Source: Massospora cicadina (Eukaryota > Entomophthoromycota > Entomophthoromycetes > Entomophthorales > Entomophthoraceae). From it: a DNA stretch of 64,000 nt. The notes below the pieces were generated by a model. The model saw only the letters and a list, made by a program, of their open reading frames with translations. It did no database searches and was not told the origin of the DNA. Both the position numbers and the translations under genes were made by a program. Where the stretch lies: positions 62,001 through 126,000 of the forward strand of contig JAKSZP010014528.1 in the NCBI GenBank assembly GCA_022478985.1, in the 5' to 3' direction. This document shows positions 1-10,870 of the stretch, piece by piece. Within the stretch, counting starts at the first letter, position 1. The number at the start of each line of letters is the position of its first letter.

Positions 1-615
1 TAAGTGGAAGTCAAAGATTACAGATACTATCCACTAGATTAGGAAGATATGTTTGAATTTAGGTTGATTAAATGGATAATAACCTATAAAAGCAATAAGA
101 TTAATTTATTTAATCGCTTAGAATACCTTAATTGAGATTATATTGAGTCCTTTAATCACAAAAAAGGTATTTTTATTGAGACTGAGATGGTTCCTACTAC
201 CTTTTTTAAAATCATATGCAAGTCACAATTCCAGAAGCTCAGATGAAGAATAGTACTACGTCCAAAAAAACTTTTAATCTTATAAAAGTCCAGTAAGCTG
301 TTTGAAATATATAACTAAGGCATTCATATATTAATTGTTCGCAGCCAATAAAGATATTCTATATCATGCAAACACTATTAAAATTTATTTACTAAAGTTT
401 TATAAATCCTAATCTACTACCCCAGCCTACAAGAAACTCCCGTCCAGCTTTTTACTCATGAATCCTTTCTATAAGCAAATCCCTTACCAGCTTACCCTAC
501 ATTCCTTATAACTGGATGTCTCTAGTGCCCTTACCATACTGGATTAAAACCCTTGGTTATGCTAGCTCATGATTAGCTACACCAATCAGGTTAGTAGTAC
601 ATCAGTCCCTATAAA
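1..615 (+). repeat. 5' LTR of the chromovirus, left end cut by window
   Basis: This stretch aligns base for base with the 3' LTR at 4725-5359 with scattered substitutions and small gaps. Shared landmarks include AATCATATGCAAGTCACAAT, ATATATAACTAAGGCA and ACTGGATTAAAACCCTTGG. The true first bases lie outside the window. The right end is placed where similarity stops, just after CAGTCCCTATAA; the terminal CTGACA motif of the 3' copy is deleted here, so the boundary is uncertain by about 10 bases. Confidence 0.82.
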
Positions 616-795
616 TCTTACCGCCTTATTTTATAATAATATCCCATCATGTTTTTATTGTGAGATTTGATATATGACTTATTGATGAAAGGTTAACAGT
701 TACTGGTGATGATATTTTTCCCCAGTAAAGCAGTATGAAACAACTTATAAAGAAACAGTAAGACACAATCAAATACAGACAGTGAGTGTTGCCAA
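616..795 (+). other. Untranslated leader of the chromovirus
   Basis: This is AT-rich sequence between the 5' LTR and the first gag-like reading frame. A primer binding site is expected immediately after the LTR, but I could not recognise one, probably because of decay. Confidence 0.5.
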
Positions 796-1380
796 CTACA
801 CACCTATGACTTATCCTACAGTTACCTTGCCTAAGAAATTAAATTTAGCAGAATTAAAAGAAGTTCTTACGTTGTTGGGGGCATATTTTAAAGCTTATCC
901 TGATACCTATTTAAATACGAAAGGAAAATTATGGTAGTGGTCTCACAACTCACTGGTGATTCTCTGAGTTGGTTTATAAGGGCCCTTGATGAGAATAAAA
1001 AATTTGTGTGAACATTATGAAGTCTTTAATGGACAGTTGTTACCTGCAGTGACCACCACTTGTACCATATTACAGGCGCGGATTGCCTTGATGAACCTTT
1101 AACAGGAAGGATAAACCATTGAGGAATATACTAATATTTTTGAAGAATTTTAGAAGGCAGAATTAGAATAGGAAATGGGAGCGTTTTATTTCAGACAAAG
1201 GTTAGAAGGTCACTTAGCAAATTTTATCGGAAACCAACACATCAAGCAACCCTTAAAAAGTTATTGGGTTACCCAGAGTCTTGTAGTGGGTATTGGCAGA
1301 CCAGGAAAATGCTGGTCTCGGAAGTACCACAAGGGAAACCTCAGACCCTCATTTCCTAATTAAAAAAATGATACGCCATC
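796..1380 (+). pseudogene. gag: gag-like (capsid) remnant of the chromovirus
   Basis: The frame opens with MTYPTVTLPKKLNLAELKE and continues, with stops and a frame change, into a stretch reading ARIALMNL, TIEEYTNIFEEF and FYFRQRLEGHLANFI. That is the usual capsid pattern of Ty3/Gypsy Gag, in which a short run of leucine-rich helices is followed by a (T/S)xxEYxxxFEEL-like segment. At least four stops fall at positions where glutamine would be expected. No zinc knuckle was recognised downstream. The product would have packaged element RNA into particles; it cannot be made from this copy. Confidence 0.65.
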
Positions 1381-1396
1381 TTATCCAGTACTAAAT

Positions 1397-1690
1397 GTGA
1401 ATTTAAATTATGGAAAGAAAATTTCGAAAACTATGGCTTTGCTGGACAGAGGGGCCTCCCAGAAGTTCATCTCAGAGAATGCAGTGAAAATTCTGGACTT
1501 GCATGCAAAGAAACCCTTGATGAAAGTAGCCTTAGGAAATGATGAGCAGTCTTTAACTTTCCGCTGCTCACGTCACATGACCTGAAGTTTGGGGTAAGTG
1601 AAATGCAAGTTGAGTTTTGGGTTCTGCGTAGTTTACCACATCCTGTAATTCTTGGGTATCTTTGGTGTACACAAGTTGAACTCCAGCACA
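1397..1690 (+). pseudogene. pol: Retropepsin remnant of the chromovirus
   Basis: An aspartic protease active-site block is visible as LLDRGASQKFIS, about 15 residues into the reading frame, followed by LHAKKPLMKVALGND. In the family this block is D-S/T-G-A-S/T; here the position after the catalytic aspartate is arginine, so the active site is damaged. A little downstream, in a shifted frame, LPHPVILGY-like sequence corresponds to the conserved I-L-G-M/Y region. It would have matured the polyprotein. The position between gag and reverse transcriptase is as expected. Confidence 0.7.
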
Positions 1691-1899
1691 ATTATGAAAG
1701 AAAACTTTATCACAATTAGCTGAAGGATAAACTCATTGAGTGTGCGTTAGAAGGGTATTGAGGGTCGGACATGTCTGCAACAGTTTCTAGGGTAATCCAT
1801 TGGTGGCTTGGAAAGTTAATATTCCTGAGTATCTCTCAAAATGGGCCTCACTGTTTGAAGAGGAGGAGACCTAGCAACTATCAGCTCATGGATCTTTTG

Positions 1900-3180
1900 A
1901 TCACAAATTTCATTTACTAGAAAGGATGCAGCCAACCCATGGACCTATTTAAAGTTGCAATCAGAGGGAAAATTGCCCTGAAAGAATACCTGGTTAAAAT
2001 GCTTAAAAAGGGATTTATACGAATGTCACACTCTCCCTGTCTATCACCCTTGTTGTTCAACAATAAATAGGATGGTGGACTACAACCATGTGTAAATTAC
2101 AGAAGCTCAATGGTATAACCATAAAGAATCAGTATTCCTTACCTGATGCTGTCACCTGAGTGACTATTTGTTTGAAGCTAAAATTTTTACAAAGTTGAAT
2201 TAAATGATGCATTAAACATATATGGATAGAAAATAGGTGATGAATGGAAAACAGTATTTAAGACATGATATGGGTTATTTGAATATCTGGTGATGACATT
2301 TGGGTTGTTAAATGCACCTAGCACGTCAACAAATGATTAATGCTATGCTAGGTGGCTACATGGACCACTTATGTGTAGCCTACCTTGATGCCATTTTGAT
2401 CTATAGCAAGACACAGGAGGAACAATTACTGCACTTAAACTTAGTCTTTAGCATCTTGGAAGGTACAACTTGCATTTAAAGCGATCAAAATGTGAGTTTT
2501 TTCGCATGAGATATTTCTTTTTGAGAAAGCTGAGGCAGAAATGGGTTCACCATGGCTTTTAACAAAGTAAATACCATCACATCTTGGCCCACACCTAATA
2601 GCTTTAAGGACAATCGAAGTATTAGGCTTGACAATCTATTGCAGGGATTTTATTAAAGAGTTTTCTTCTATTGTGTTACCCTTGACCCGGCTCACATCAG
2701 AAAATGTTCCATATAAATGGTCCCAGGCGGCGGAAAATTCTTTTCTGATTTATAGGCTGCCTTTATTTCTGCACTAGTGTTGTCAATGCCCAACTATGAT
2801 AAGCCTTTTGTAGTTGAGACTGATGCTTCTGGATATGCGCTTGAGGGGTTTTATTGCAGGAGGAGGATGATAGTAGGCTGCATCTCATAGCCTACTATTC
2901 CAAAAAGTTTATCCCTACTGAATGAAGCTGCACCATCTATAACAAAGCAATTCTGGCAATTTTTCAGGCCATGTAACACTAGTTATGGTAGTGTGTGGGG
3001 CAAAGTACCCTGTGAAGATCATGACTGACCATAAGAACCTGGCATAATTCTTTAAACCGTGCCAGCTAAATCAGCGACAAGCTAGATGGTCTCTTACCTT
3101 GATAATATTGTAATTTTGGAAATTGGATACAAGCTTGAGAAGTTTAATGTGGTCCCAGATTCCCTAAATCGATGCCCTGA
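1900..3180 (+). pseudogene. pol: Reverse transcriptase and RNase H remnant of the chromovirus
   Basis: Fragments in changing frames give the expected order. Near 2000-2150 there is LKKGFIRMSHSPCLSP, then CVNYRSLNG and QYSLPD. Near 2375-2410 the catalytic block reads AYLDAILIYSK, where family members have Y-x-D-D; the second aspartate is lost. RNase H begins near 2790 with MPNYDKPFVVETDASGYAL, which contains the catalytic D of the TDAS motif. The region then runs through AYYSKKF-like and TDHKNLA-like blocks near 2895-3045. These would copy element RNA into DNA and remove the RNA strand. Stops, frameshifts and the broken YxDD box make it non-functional. Confidence 0.85.
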
Positions 3181-3299
3181 CTTGATGCCTGCATAAGGGG
3201 AGATCCTAGTATATAACGCACAAATTTTACTAAGGACACGGAACCTAGTGAAACAGCTCTCTCACATAATTAAAGGTGAGACGGGAGGATGTCATCTTC

Positions 3300-4720
3300 A
3301 AGGTCACAGAAAGAGGCTGCATTATGTATAATGTGAATTCTGACCTAAGCCCAAACTTGAATATCAGATGGTACTTGAAAGAATATTCTCTGAAAGGGCA
3401 TTTGGTTTATTGGAAGCAATGCCTGTATGTTCCTTAAGAGTTCCAACAATTAGACTTATTACGTAAGTACTATGACTCAGGCATGGCTGGAAATCCCAGA
3501 AAGAATATGATGGTGACTCTCATCCAAAGAACCTGTCGTTGCCTGGGTTAGTTGGTGATGTCAGTAAGTACCTAACTGGATGTGAGATTTTTTGGGTGTA
3601 CTAAGGTTAGGAGGAGCATCCTGAAGGTTAGTTAAAACCAATAAAGTTCTCTCAAAACCTTGAGAGTCAGATTCCTCAGATTTTCTAGTTGTGTTGCCCC
3701 AATCTAAGGGATATAATGCAGTACTGGTGGTAGGTGATTGGTTCACAAATTTGGCTCATTTCAACCCACAAACACCAATGTTACAGTAAAGAGACAGCTC
3801 AGCTATTTATCAAGAATGTCTTCTTGCATCATGGAATACTTAAGGAGGTTGCCTCAGACAGAGGCTCACAGTGCACTTCACATCTTTTGAAATCAGGTTA
3901 TGTCAGATCTTGGAACTAAGAGATTCCTGTCTACTGCATATCATCCCCAAACATAAGGACAAACTGAGCGGTTCAACCAGGTGCTGGAGCAGTACCTGAG
4001 GTTTACGTGAATGCTAAACAGGATACTTGGATTAAACTGTTACCAATGGCCTAGTTCTGCGACATCAACATGGACCATTCCTTTTGGAATGTCACCATAT
4101 AAGGCGAACTATGGCCATAATGTCAATTGGTATACTATGCCAAATAAGGAAGCGGATAGCCTGACAGGGAGAAATTTTATGAAGGATATCCAACATACCC
4201 ATGCATTATGTCTAGCAAACTTAATTCAAGCAGTGCAGACTTAACAGGAATTTTCAGATAAAAAATTACCCGTGAAGACATCGGAAGTTGAAAGTGAGGT
4301 TTATCCAGATGCATGAAATGTACCTTTATATGTACCATGCTGGAAACTTGCCCATTGGCGTGTAGGACCATATATAACAAAGGAGGTCCTTGATAAGGTC
4401 GCCTACCGAGTTGCTCTACCTGAAGGATGGAAGATTCATGGTGTTTTCCATTTATCACTCTTATACATGAAGGATAATAGTTTCTTACCCCATCAGAAAG
4501 TTATGCCTGCGCCCCCTCTATTGATGGTCTATATCCTGAGTATGAGGTAAAGGCGATAACTGGCAGACGTAAAAATTGTGGAAAAAGTATAATACTGTTA
4601 AGTGGGTTGGATATCCCGCAGAAGAGAACACTTGGTACCCCGAAGAGAATTTGTAGAATGCAGGCAAGTTTTTAAAGAAATGGAAGAAGAAGACCTCGCT
4701 GGTAGCCTCAGACCTGGTGG
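3300..4720 (+). pseudogene. pol: Integrase with C-terminal chromodomain, chromovirus remnant
   Basis: The integrase core can be followed through VVGDWFTNLAHF near 3730, a degraded SDRGSQ block (second catalytic D) near 3857, and a degraded HPQ(T)-Q-T-E-R block near 3940. The GPY/F-like region near 4355 reads GPYITKEVLDKVAYRVALPE, followed by GVFHLSLL. Near 4530-4680 there is a chromodomain, split between frames: YEVKAITGRRK and then VGYPAEENTWYPEEN. The chromodomain defines the chromovirus branch and in the family directs insertion to particular chromatin. Several stops and at least three frame changes are present. Confidence 0.85.
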
Positions 4721-4724
4721 GGGA
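4714..4724 (+). promoter_or_regulatory. Polypurine tract of the chromovirus
   Basis: A purine-rich run GGTGGGGGA lies immediately before the TGTTGTCAG that opens the 3' LTR. That is the position and composition of a plus-strand primer for reverse transcription. Confidence 0.75.
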
Positions 4725-5359
4725 TGTTGTCAGTGTAAACCTGGTATAAATGTGATTTCTGAGATCAAAGATAATATCCACCAGATCAAGAAGATATGTG
4801 TTGAAGTTAGGAAGATTAATTGAATGCAACACATAATTGCAATAAGTTAGTTCAAGTAATTGTTTAGTTTACATTAAATGTGATGTTATTGAGTCAATTA
4901 ATTGCAAAATACGTACTTTCAATGAGACTGAAATTGTTCAAACTAACTTTAAAATCATATGCAAGTCACAATTCCAGAAGCTCAAAAAGAATAATAGTAA
5001 ACGTCCAAGAATCAATTAAGCTTTAGGTAAGTCCAGTAAGCTGGTTAAAATATATAACTAAGGCACATATTGTTAATCTTTGCGGTCTATAGAAATATTC
5101 TATATCATGCAAACACCATTAAATTTATTTACTAGAGTGTTATCAATCATGACTTACCACCCCAGTCTACAAAAAACACCCATCCAACTTTCCCCTCTTA
5201 AAACCATATAAGTAGGCAACTCTAATACAAGATTACCCACCATTCCTTAGACCTGGATGCCTCTAGTGTCCTTATCATACTGGATTAAAACCCTTGGTTA
5301 TGCCATCTCATGGTTAGCTACCCCCAATTATGTCAGTAGTACACCAGTCCCTGACAATA
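4725..5359 (+). repeat. 3' LTR of the chromovirus
   Basis: It starts TGTTGTCAG directly after the polypurine tract and ends CTGACAATA, giving a near-perfect 9-base terminal inverted repeat (one mismatch). It matches 1-615 throughout. The bases beyond 5359 no longer match the sequence following the 5' LTR, which fixes the right boundary. Confidence 0.85.
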
Positions 5360-6400
5360 TTCTGTCCTTACTTACCTTATGGCATAAACGCGATTTTTAT
5401 TTTGAAAAAAGCATTTAGACGGATTTAGTTCTAGGTTAGCTTGGCGTAATTGCTGGAAAACCTCAATTAAACGTGCCAGTTAATTGGTAAAAGTTCACAA
5501 AAGATGATTATATTGTTGAGTTAAAATACCATACAGGAGCGTTTTAAATCTCCTAATAAACCATCCATGGCTTTTTGAAAAAGGCAGGGGCGTTACATAA
5601 CCCCTGTAGCATTTGTAAGGCACATATAATACTTCACTTTAGTAAAGCGCATTTTTCAATGTCTTCACGGGATAAAATTTTGAAATACCCACTGGTGAGA
5701 TCCATTATAAAAAATAATAGGATACTGACATTAAGCTTAAGGAATCGTCTATTTGAGGCAAAGGATAACTATCTTTTTATGTGTAATAGAAATAAGTCAG
5801 CAATAATCAATGACAACATGATGTCTGCTATCTTTTTTTTAAATTAATATAAGAGATTTTTATGGTTTTTTAAATGGCACAAGTAGCCCAGATTCTAACT
5901 GTTGCTTAGTCTATATCTACTTGAGCTTCTTTATATTCAGAATTCGTTATGTTTGAGATTTAAAGGGATGGTGATCCTTGGTCACAACTTGCTGAATTAC
6001 TCCTGACATCTTTTCTATAATCACCTAATCCTGATGAGAAGATATCGCTATATTCCTCTAAGAGGGCTTCTTCATTCTACCGTTCATTTTGTTTTTGTCT
6101 CCAATTACACTTTCAACTAGAGATATTGTGGGTAGGGGATCAAATCCCAAACCAGGTTAGGAGCACTAGTTTTTCTGGGACGTGAGGAAGTAGTCCAACC
6201 GTCCCTTTTAACTGAGATATAAGGGCACCCAAAGCCCTTGGTGAAGGATACTTGAAAGTTTTACTTTCTATAGAACGTCTCCACTTAAAGAGAAATCCTC
6301 TAGTGTCATATTCAATTAATTTTTGTCCCTAAACTTATAGAGGTAGGCCAAAAATAGTTGGCAAAAAGAGTTATCTTTATTTTCTTTAAACAAAAATATA
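5360..6400 (-). pseudogene. pol: Ty3/Gypsy reverse transcriptase fragment, interrupted by the chromovirus
   Basis: Read on the minus strand from high to low coordinates there is an LLEEYSDIFSSGL block near 6040, KDSYPLPQIDDSL near 5770, DLTSGYFKILSREDIEKC near 5690, LQGLCNAPA near 5600, a degraded version of the catalytic FYLDDIIIF box near 5530, and PSKCFFKIKIAFM near 5400. This is the N-terminal two thirds of a Gypsy reverse transcriptase in correct order, with stops and frameshifts. The sequence stops exactly at the end of the chromovirus LTR, so the rest (RNase H and integrase) probably lies to the left of this window. It is a different lineage from the other Gypsy elements here. Confidence 0.82.
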
Positions 6401-7189
6401 TAGTAGATTAAGGAATTATCCTTAGGACAAAAATCTCCAAGAATTTTGCAGTATGAGATCTATTCAAAATAGCAATCAAGGATTCTGTGAAATTCTGTTT
6501 ACATCTGTCAAACAGGATTTGATCGCTGCTTAGATTGGGTTTGTACATTAATATCATGAGGTTTCTGTCAAGCAACTTTTGACTGCATAAGTCAGCTTCA
6601 AATCTGATATCAGGGCCCTTAATAAATTTAGTTGAGAATTTACCCAACAATAGTTTTGACTAGAAAATTTTAATTTAGGTTCAAATTCCTCATTAGATGT
6701 ACTTAAATAATTAATCTGGGTCAAAAACCCAATATTCATCAAATTTAAAAATGGGTTATATATATTTAAATATAATATTTTTGTTAATGTAGATTCTTGT
6801 TTGATGGATCCTGCTCTTCCTGTTAATGATACTTTCATGTGAAATTATAATATGTATATCACCTTGATTACTATGTGCTGTTTTTTGTTAATTTGTCTGA
6901 CACTAGTAACGCCTCAGATGATGCATTTCTATTCGTTCTATTTTTTAATCACAGATTTTTATAAAATCTCATTTAGAATCACCAAAATATTCTTAAGACT
7001 TTTCATAGAAAGTAAACTTTCATTGTTCTGGTAACAGCTGTTTTAAGGGTACCAATAATATATAAAATAAAACTGTTTTTACGCTGGGACGATAGATCAT
7101 TTAATTATATAATTATGCATTTTATATTTTTTCTTATTTCACTTCAATGACTTATTTGTCAAATCCAACTTGAAAAATAAAAAATTAGA
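6401..7189. other. AT-rich sequence, probably upstream part of the same minus-strand Gypsy
   Basis: Two overlapping minus-strand reading frames of 80 and 94 codons lie between 6408 and 6838, directly upstream of the reverse transcriptase fragment, where protease and gag would be expected. I could not recognise an aspartic protease motif or a zinc knuckle. Nothing else is identifiable between 6840 and 7189. Confidence 0.35.
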
Positions 7190-8995
7190 CCAACATATAC
7201 TACCGCGCCACTTTAAGCCTAAATCAATGTAATTAACGCCTTCTGCACCCATGTGGGGAAGTGGCGTGCCAACTCTTGGTGTCATCAGCTGCTGCAAAAC
7301 GTGCATGTGCTGGACCAGCTAGCTCCTTAAATGCTTCCAGTCACTATGTCTTATCATGTGGCCTAGCATACCACATCACGCGCTCCTAGGCAGTGCTTAA
7401 AAGGCCCTTGGTGCTAACTTAAGCAACCTGAGTTTCAGCTTTCATGTTAAGTATGGGAAACTCTTTTGCTACATGAGCAGGGCCATCATTGAGATGGCCA
7501 CAGCAGTATACAAGCCACTCAATTCATAGATTTTCACACCTTCAAGGTTTACTTTGACCTCAACTTCTCTTGTGAAGCCCATGCCATGGTGGCAGCACAG
7601 CTGCCTTTAATTTATAAGAAATACTCATTCAACCCTTAAAACTTAGCTGTAAATTGATTTCATGCTGTGGTCCAGTTTTCTGACTTATTCTCCCCCATCT
7701 CCCCCAAATTTCTCCAACACAACCTCATGGATGGTTTGGCTGCCTAGGGCACTGAAATCAGGTTGCAATTAATGGTTCTCAATGGCGCCGTTCATATCAT
7801 GGGGCCTCACACTTTTGCAATGATCCACCTTTTCCTTTGAAACGCCAATCTCGTGACACCCCCGGCAATGTGATCATATTCAGCCCTGATCATACCTTCT
7901 GGGCACATTGTTGAGTTTGTTTGTGCCATGTGTCTCTTGTGTTTTGTACTAGACCACTCAAAATACAAGTGCCATTTGCTTGCCGCGCCCACGTCCTCTG
8001 ACCTGCCTTCATCAGTCATTCTCCTTGCCCTGTCAGTGCCTAGATATTCAAGTGGGATTTGATCATATCTACCCACCCTCAACCACCGCAGATGGAGCTC
8101 CCACGGCGGTACAAAATTATAGTCCAACTTTCCAAACTATTTCTGAGAAAGTTGCAGCTCAAACAGCAGTGGACTGCTGTGATCATTTTTGTGCATCTAA
8201 TCATCTCCTGCCACCCAACTAACTCCTGACGCTGGCCCATCTCTGAATGAATCAAATTATTTTTATTTTTAAATGGATTGAGGACAATTAATGGGCTTAT
8301 GGAATTAATTCTAATTTTTATTTTTCTCTGATTTTTTGAACCATTGATTTGACTCCACGCCACATTTTTGTCCTCATAATATGCTTTCCAGTTAAAAAGG
8401 TATTCATAAAATGCCTGTCAAAGCAGCAGCCACCCCTGCCAACTCGCTTCTTCGCCAAGCCCTCTATGTGAGGATGGAGCCACTTTGTGAGGGAATTACC
8501 CCCCCCTAAAATCCCACTTGTGATTTCCCTAATGATGCTAAGTATGAGACTAAAGAACTTGCATTTTGCTGTGAGCCAGCATGCATCAATGTAGTGTTAT
8601 TTTCACTATTCACCCCCACCTACCCCAAACCCAACTAATGCACCAAGTCAGTTACTTGTGTGTCCAAACTTAATATCTTTGCTGAGTACAGATTTCATGG
8701 TATGTCGAGGTGATGCACACTGCATGTCTCATTGACAAGTATTACTTAAACTCTATCTCCTTGTGCTTCTTGTCACTGATGATCCAATCCTTATTATGTC
8801 TGCATTTTTTGCCACATAAAACCAGTGCTGGAAAAAAATCCTCTGATCCCTCTTCTCCTTCTAATATGGATGCTTAGGCTTAAAGCCACGCCACCCATTA
8901 GGGATTTTATTTTGTTTAACTTTGGCACCTGCAAATAAAGATACGTGGATGATCCCATCTCACAAGTTGAACCCCTCTAAAGCTAAAAAAGAAAC
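7190..8995 (+). mobile_element. ORF1-only LINE relative (half-LINE), copy D
   Basis: The unit corresponds segment by segment to copy C on the other strand at 39192-41065: start region, ORF1-like domain, CCHC knuckle, C-terminal region, then a shared 3' end containing AAATAAAGATRCGTGG and finishing GCTAAAAAA. It is richer in G and C than its surroundings. No endonuclease or reverse transcriptase lies between the knuckle and the 3' end. The 5' boundary is approximate and I found no clear target-site duplication. Copies C and D share a different 3' end from copies A and B. Confidence 0.7.
7227..8877 (+). pseudogene. ORF1-like CCHC protein with unknown C-terminal region, copy D
   Basis: The start is placed at an ATG that aligns with the start of copies A, B and C. 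Recognisable blocks, in several frames, are HVKYGKLFCYMSRAIIEMA near 7455, FIDFHTFKVYFDLNFSCEA near 7525, SPDHTFWAH near 7880 and CLLCFVLDHSKYKCH near 7930. The last is a perfect C-x2-C-x4-H-x4-C knuckle. The C-terminal part reads MPVKAAATPANSLL near 8410, MEPLCEGITPP near 8475 and NDAKYETKELAF near 8535, matching copy C. The stop aligns with that of copy C. By comparison with LINE ORF1 it should bind nucleic acid. Frameshifts and stops disable it. Confidence 0.65.
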
Positions 8996-9410
8996 ATCTT
9001 CATAAACCAAAACCCCACTTTTTGAGATAAAAGACTATTAAGCAATTCTATACTTTATGTTAATGAAATCTATAAGCCACAATGTTTTTTTCTGCAACAC
9101 ATTGCATAGGCCTAGAGCCATATGACCTTATTTGCATTTTTTGGATGTGCAAATCTTTTATATTGGAGCTGCCTGTTGGTTCAGATAGTAAAGTTATCAT
9201 CCAGATGTCACAAAAGTGTTCACCATCTTGAAGTTCCCAGTGTAAGAAATAAAAGTATATTATTAGTATTATCTATATAATATCCTAATGACTATTTGGG
9301 TTAACAAAAATAGTGACAAATTTAATTTGGTGATAAGTTGGTAATATTTATAGTACTAAAGAAAAAAAGGAATGTAGTGAGAGAAGGAGTGATCTATTTT
9401 TGTATCTGGT
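8996..9410. other. AT-rich spacer, nothing recognised
   Basis: This stretch has no open frame of useful length, no repeat partner that I could identify in the window and no RNA-like structure. Confidence 0.5.
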
Positions 9411-9590
9411 GGTAGATTCAGGAAATAATTAAATGATGAGCGCAGTCCAGTCTTAGTGCTGATAGTAGATTAAGATTTACTATACTAGTCTGGTTTAGGA
9501 ACAGTACTATTGACGCTCATATTAGTCCACACAGTGACATCTTCTCACATGTCTGCCATTTAGTTTCTAGTACCTGATAAGGAGGAGCAC
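9411..9590 (+). repeat. Unclassified repeat, copy 1 (partner near 34505-34690)
   Basis: This stretch matches 34505-34690 in the same orientation. Shared strings include GATTCAG, ATGATGAGC-CAGTCCAG, TTAGT-TTG/CTGATAGTAGATTA, AGTCTGGT and TTTCTAGT-, with substitutions between. There is no coding potential and no LTR-like ends that I could fix. It may be a fragment of an old LTR or a non-coding element. Confidence 0.45.
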
Positions 9591-10289
9591 CAACAAATAA
9601 TGATGTTCATTAGATGGTGTGAGGTTAGCGAAAGAAGATATATTAAGAACAGGACCTTTTTCCCACATTGATAAGATATTAAATTAGATAAGGAAATTGC
9701 AATATCTTGTCAATTGATGTATATCTAGAGTGGCAATTTAACACAAATTTTTGGATTTTAATCTAGTAGAATTGATTTGATTGCTTTGATAATCAATAAT
9801 TGGGATAATAATGTCAGTCCATAAGCAGATGACGCGTAACAAAAAAAGATATAAAAGTTATAGACTGTAAAGTGCTACTTTTAGGTATAATAATAACACA
9901 GGTCAAGACTTCACCCCTACTAGATAAAGAACACCAGAGCCCCACTTTATCCTCAAATGGGGTGATAGATCTTTTTCTGGGGACAGATACCTTTGATTTA
10001 GTACCAAAACCTAAGAATTAGGATGTACTTGACAATCCAAGGAATTTGTAAATGAGTCAGCTTGCTGAGCCTGAGGATTGTCTTGGAAGCAATTTATGTG
10101 GGTTATCAGTGGTTTAAAAGATCATATCAATGTTGGTTTTGATGTTGTCTGACTAGATAAGCTTGATTTTAGAGATGTGGTAATCCCAAGGTTTGTGCAT
10201 TTTCCCCTCTTAAAGTGGTAAGCTTAGTCTCTGAATTTAGGACCAATGGGATTGCATGAATATATAATGCATACTTAATACCACCGTTT
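9591..10289. other. AT-rich stretch without recognised gene
   Basis: A short plus-strand frame near 9901-10030 (starting VKTSPLLDKEHQ) has ordinary-looking codon use but no recognisable motif and soon meets stops. It could be a remnant of the element that precedes 10290. Nothing else was recognised. Confidence 0.35.
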
Positions 10290-10444
10290 ATGAGGACTGT
10301 CAGCATATATACTGAAGAATTTTCTAGAGATACTAGAAATCAGGATGATAAACTGTTGAATGTTTCCCTACTAAATTGAGCATCAGGAATTGTTAGATTG
10401 TCACTTAAAGACCTCTGCCCTTAAAAGGCAAGAGTTAATAAAAG
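10290..10444 (+). repeat. Internal 3'-end fragment of a second copy of the old Gypsy element
   Basis: These bases align with 16640-16804, the end of the integrase frame and the purine-rich run of the Gypsy element to the right. Shared strings include CCTACTAAA, TTGAGC-TCAGGAATT and AATAAAGGAG. It lies immediately left of that element's 5' LTR, so either a neighbouring copy shared this LTR (a tandem arrangement left by recombination) or an older copy happened to abut it. Confidence 0.5.
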
Positions 10445-10870
10445 GAGTATAAGAAGCGTTGCCTGAAGCAACCCCATTTAATACCAGTATTGCAATCCTG
10501 AAGACCTGGAACAATGGTAAGATGACAATCTAGAATCTGCTTAAGGAGATGCTCATGGCTCAACCTTCTTATTGTAGGAGGATAAAGATTCTGAACAAGG
10601 AGGACCTAGGCGCCCTATTTGTCACAGGGCACCAACCCATCCTATATATATTAAAAAACTTGCGGCTAGTAAAGGGATCATTTATATTATCCTATCATTA
10701 GTATAATCATTATAAAACCTATTGCAGAGTTACGATTATAATTAAAATAAACTAAAAATGTTGCTAACATATCAGACCCTTCAGAAGTAAAATTGCATTA
10801 CCATCACCTCTCTGCAGCCATTCTGATCATCAGTGTCATCCTAGAGGAATTCAACTTTTGTTCCTTACTA
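10445..10870 (+). repeat. 5' LTR of the old Gypsy element
   Basis: It aligns with the two halves of the 3' LTR. Landmarks are TTGCAATCC-AAGACCT-GAAC, CATGGCTCAACCTTCTTATTG, CACAGGGCAC and GCAGAGTTAC. The ends are placed by loss of similarity and are uncertain by 10-15 bases; classical TG and CA ends are not obvious. Confidence 0.7.

Larger units (their letters stand above)
1..5359 (+). mobile_element. Degenerate Ty3/Gypsy chromovirus with two LTRs
   Basis: The order LTR, gag, protease, reverse transcriptase, RNase H, integrase, chromodomain, LTR is that of a chromodomain-bearing Ty3/Gypsy element. Positions 1 to about 615 match 4725-5359 along their whole length, so the left copy is the 5' LTR, lacking roughly its first 45 bases because the window starts inside it. 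Every coding part is broken by stops and frameshifts, and the two LTRs differ at perhaps a quarter of positions by eye, so this is an old, dead insertion. Many internal stops sit where glutamine is expected (TAA or TAG for CAA or CAG), which points to C-to-T decay. Its 3' LTR ends directly against reverse transcriptase sequence of another element on the opposite strand. Confidence 0.88.

Noticed and set aside
4518..4832. 104-codon minus-strand frame across the chromovirus 3' end
   Set aside because: It is antisense to the chromodomain and crosses the LTR boundary; no recognisable domain.
6120..6160. GGGGATCAAATCCC, resembling a tRNA T-arm
   Set aside because: No matching acceptor, D-arm or anticodon arm can be folded in the 75 bases around it, and it lies within the minus-strand Gypsy relic.
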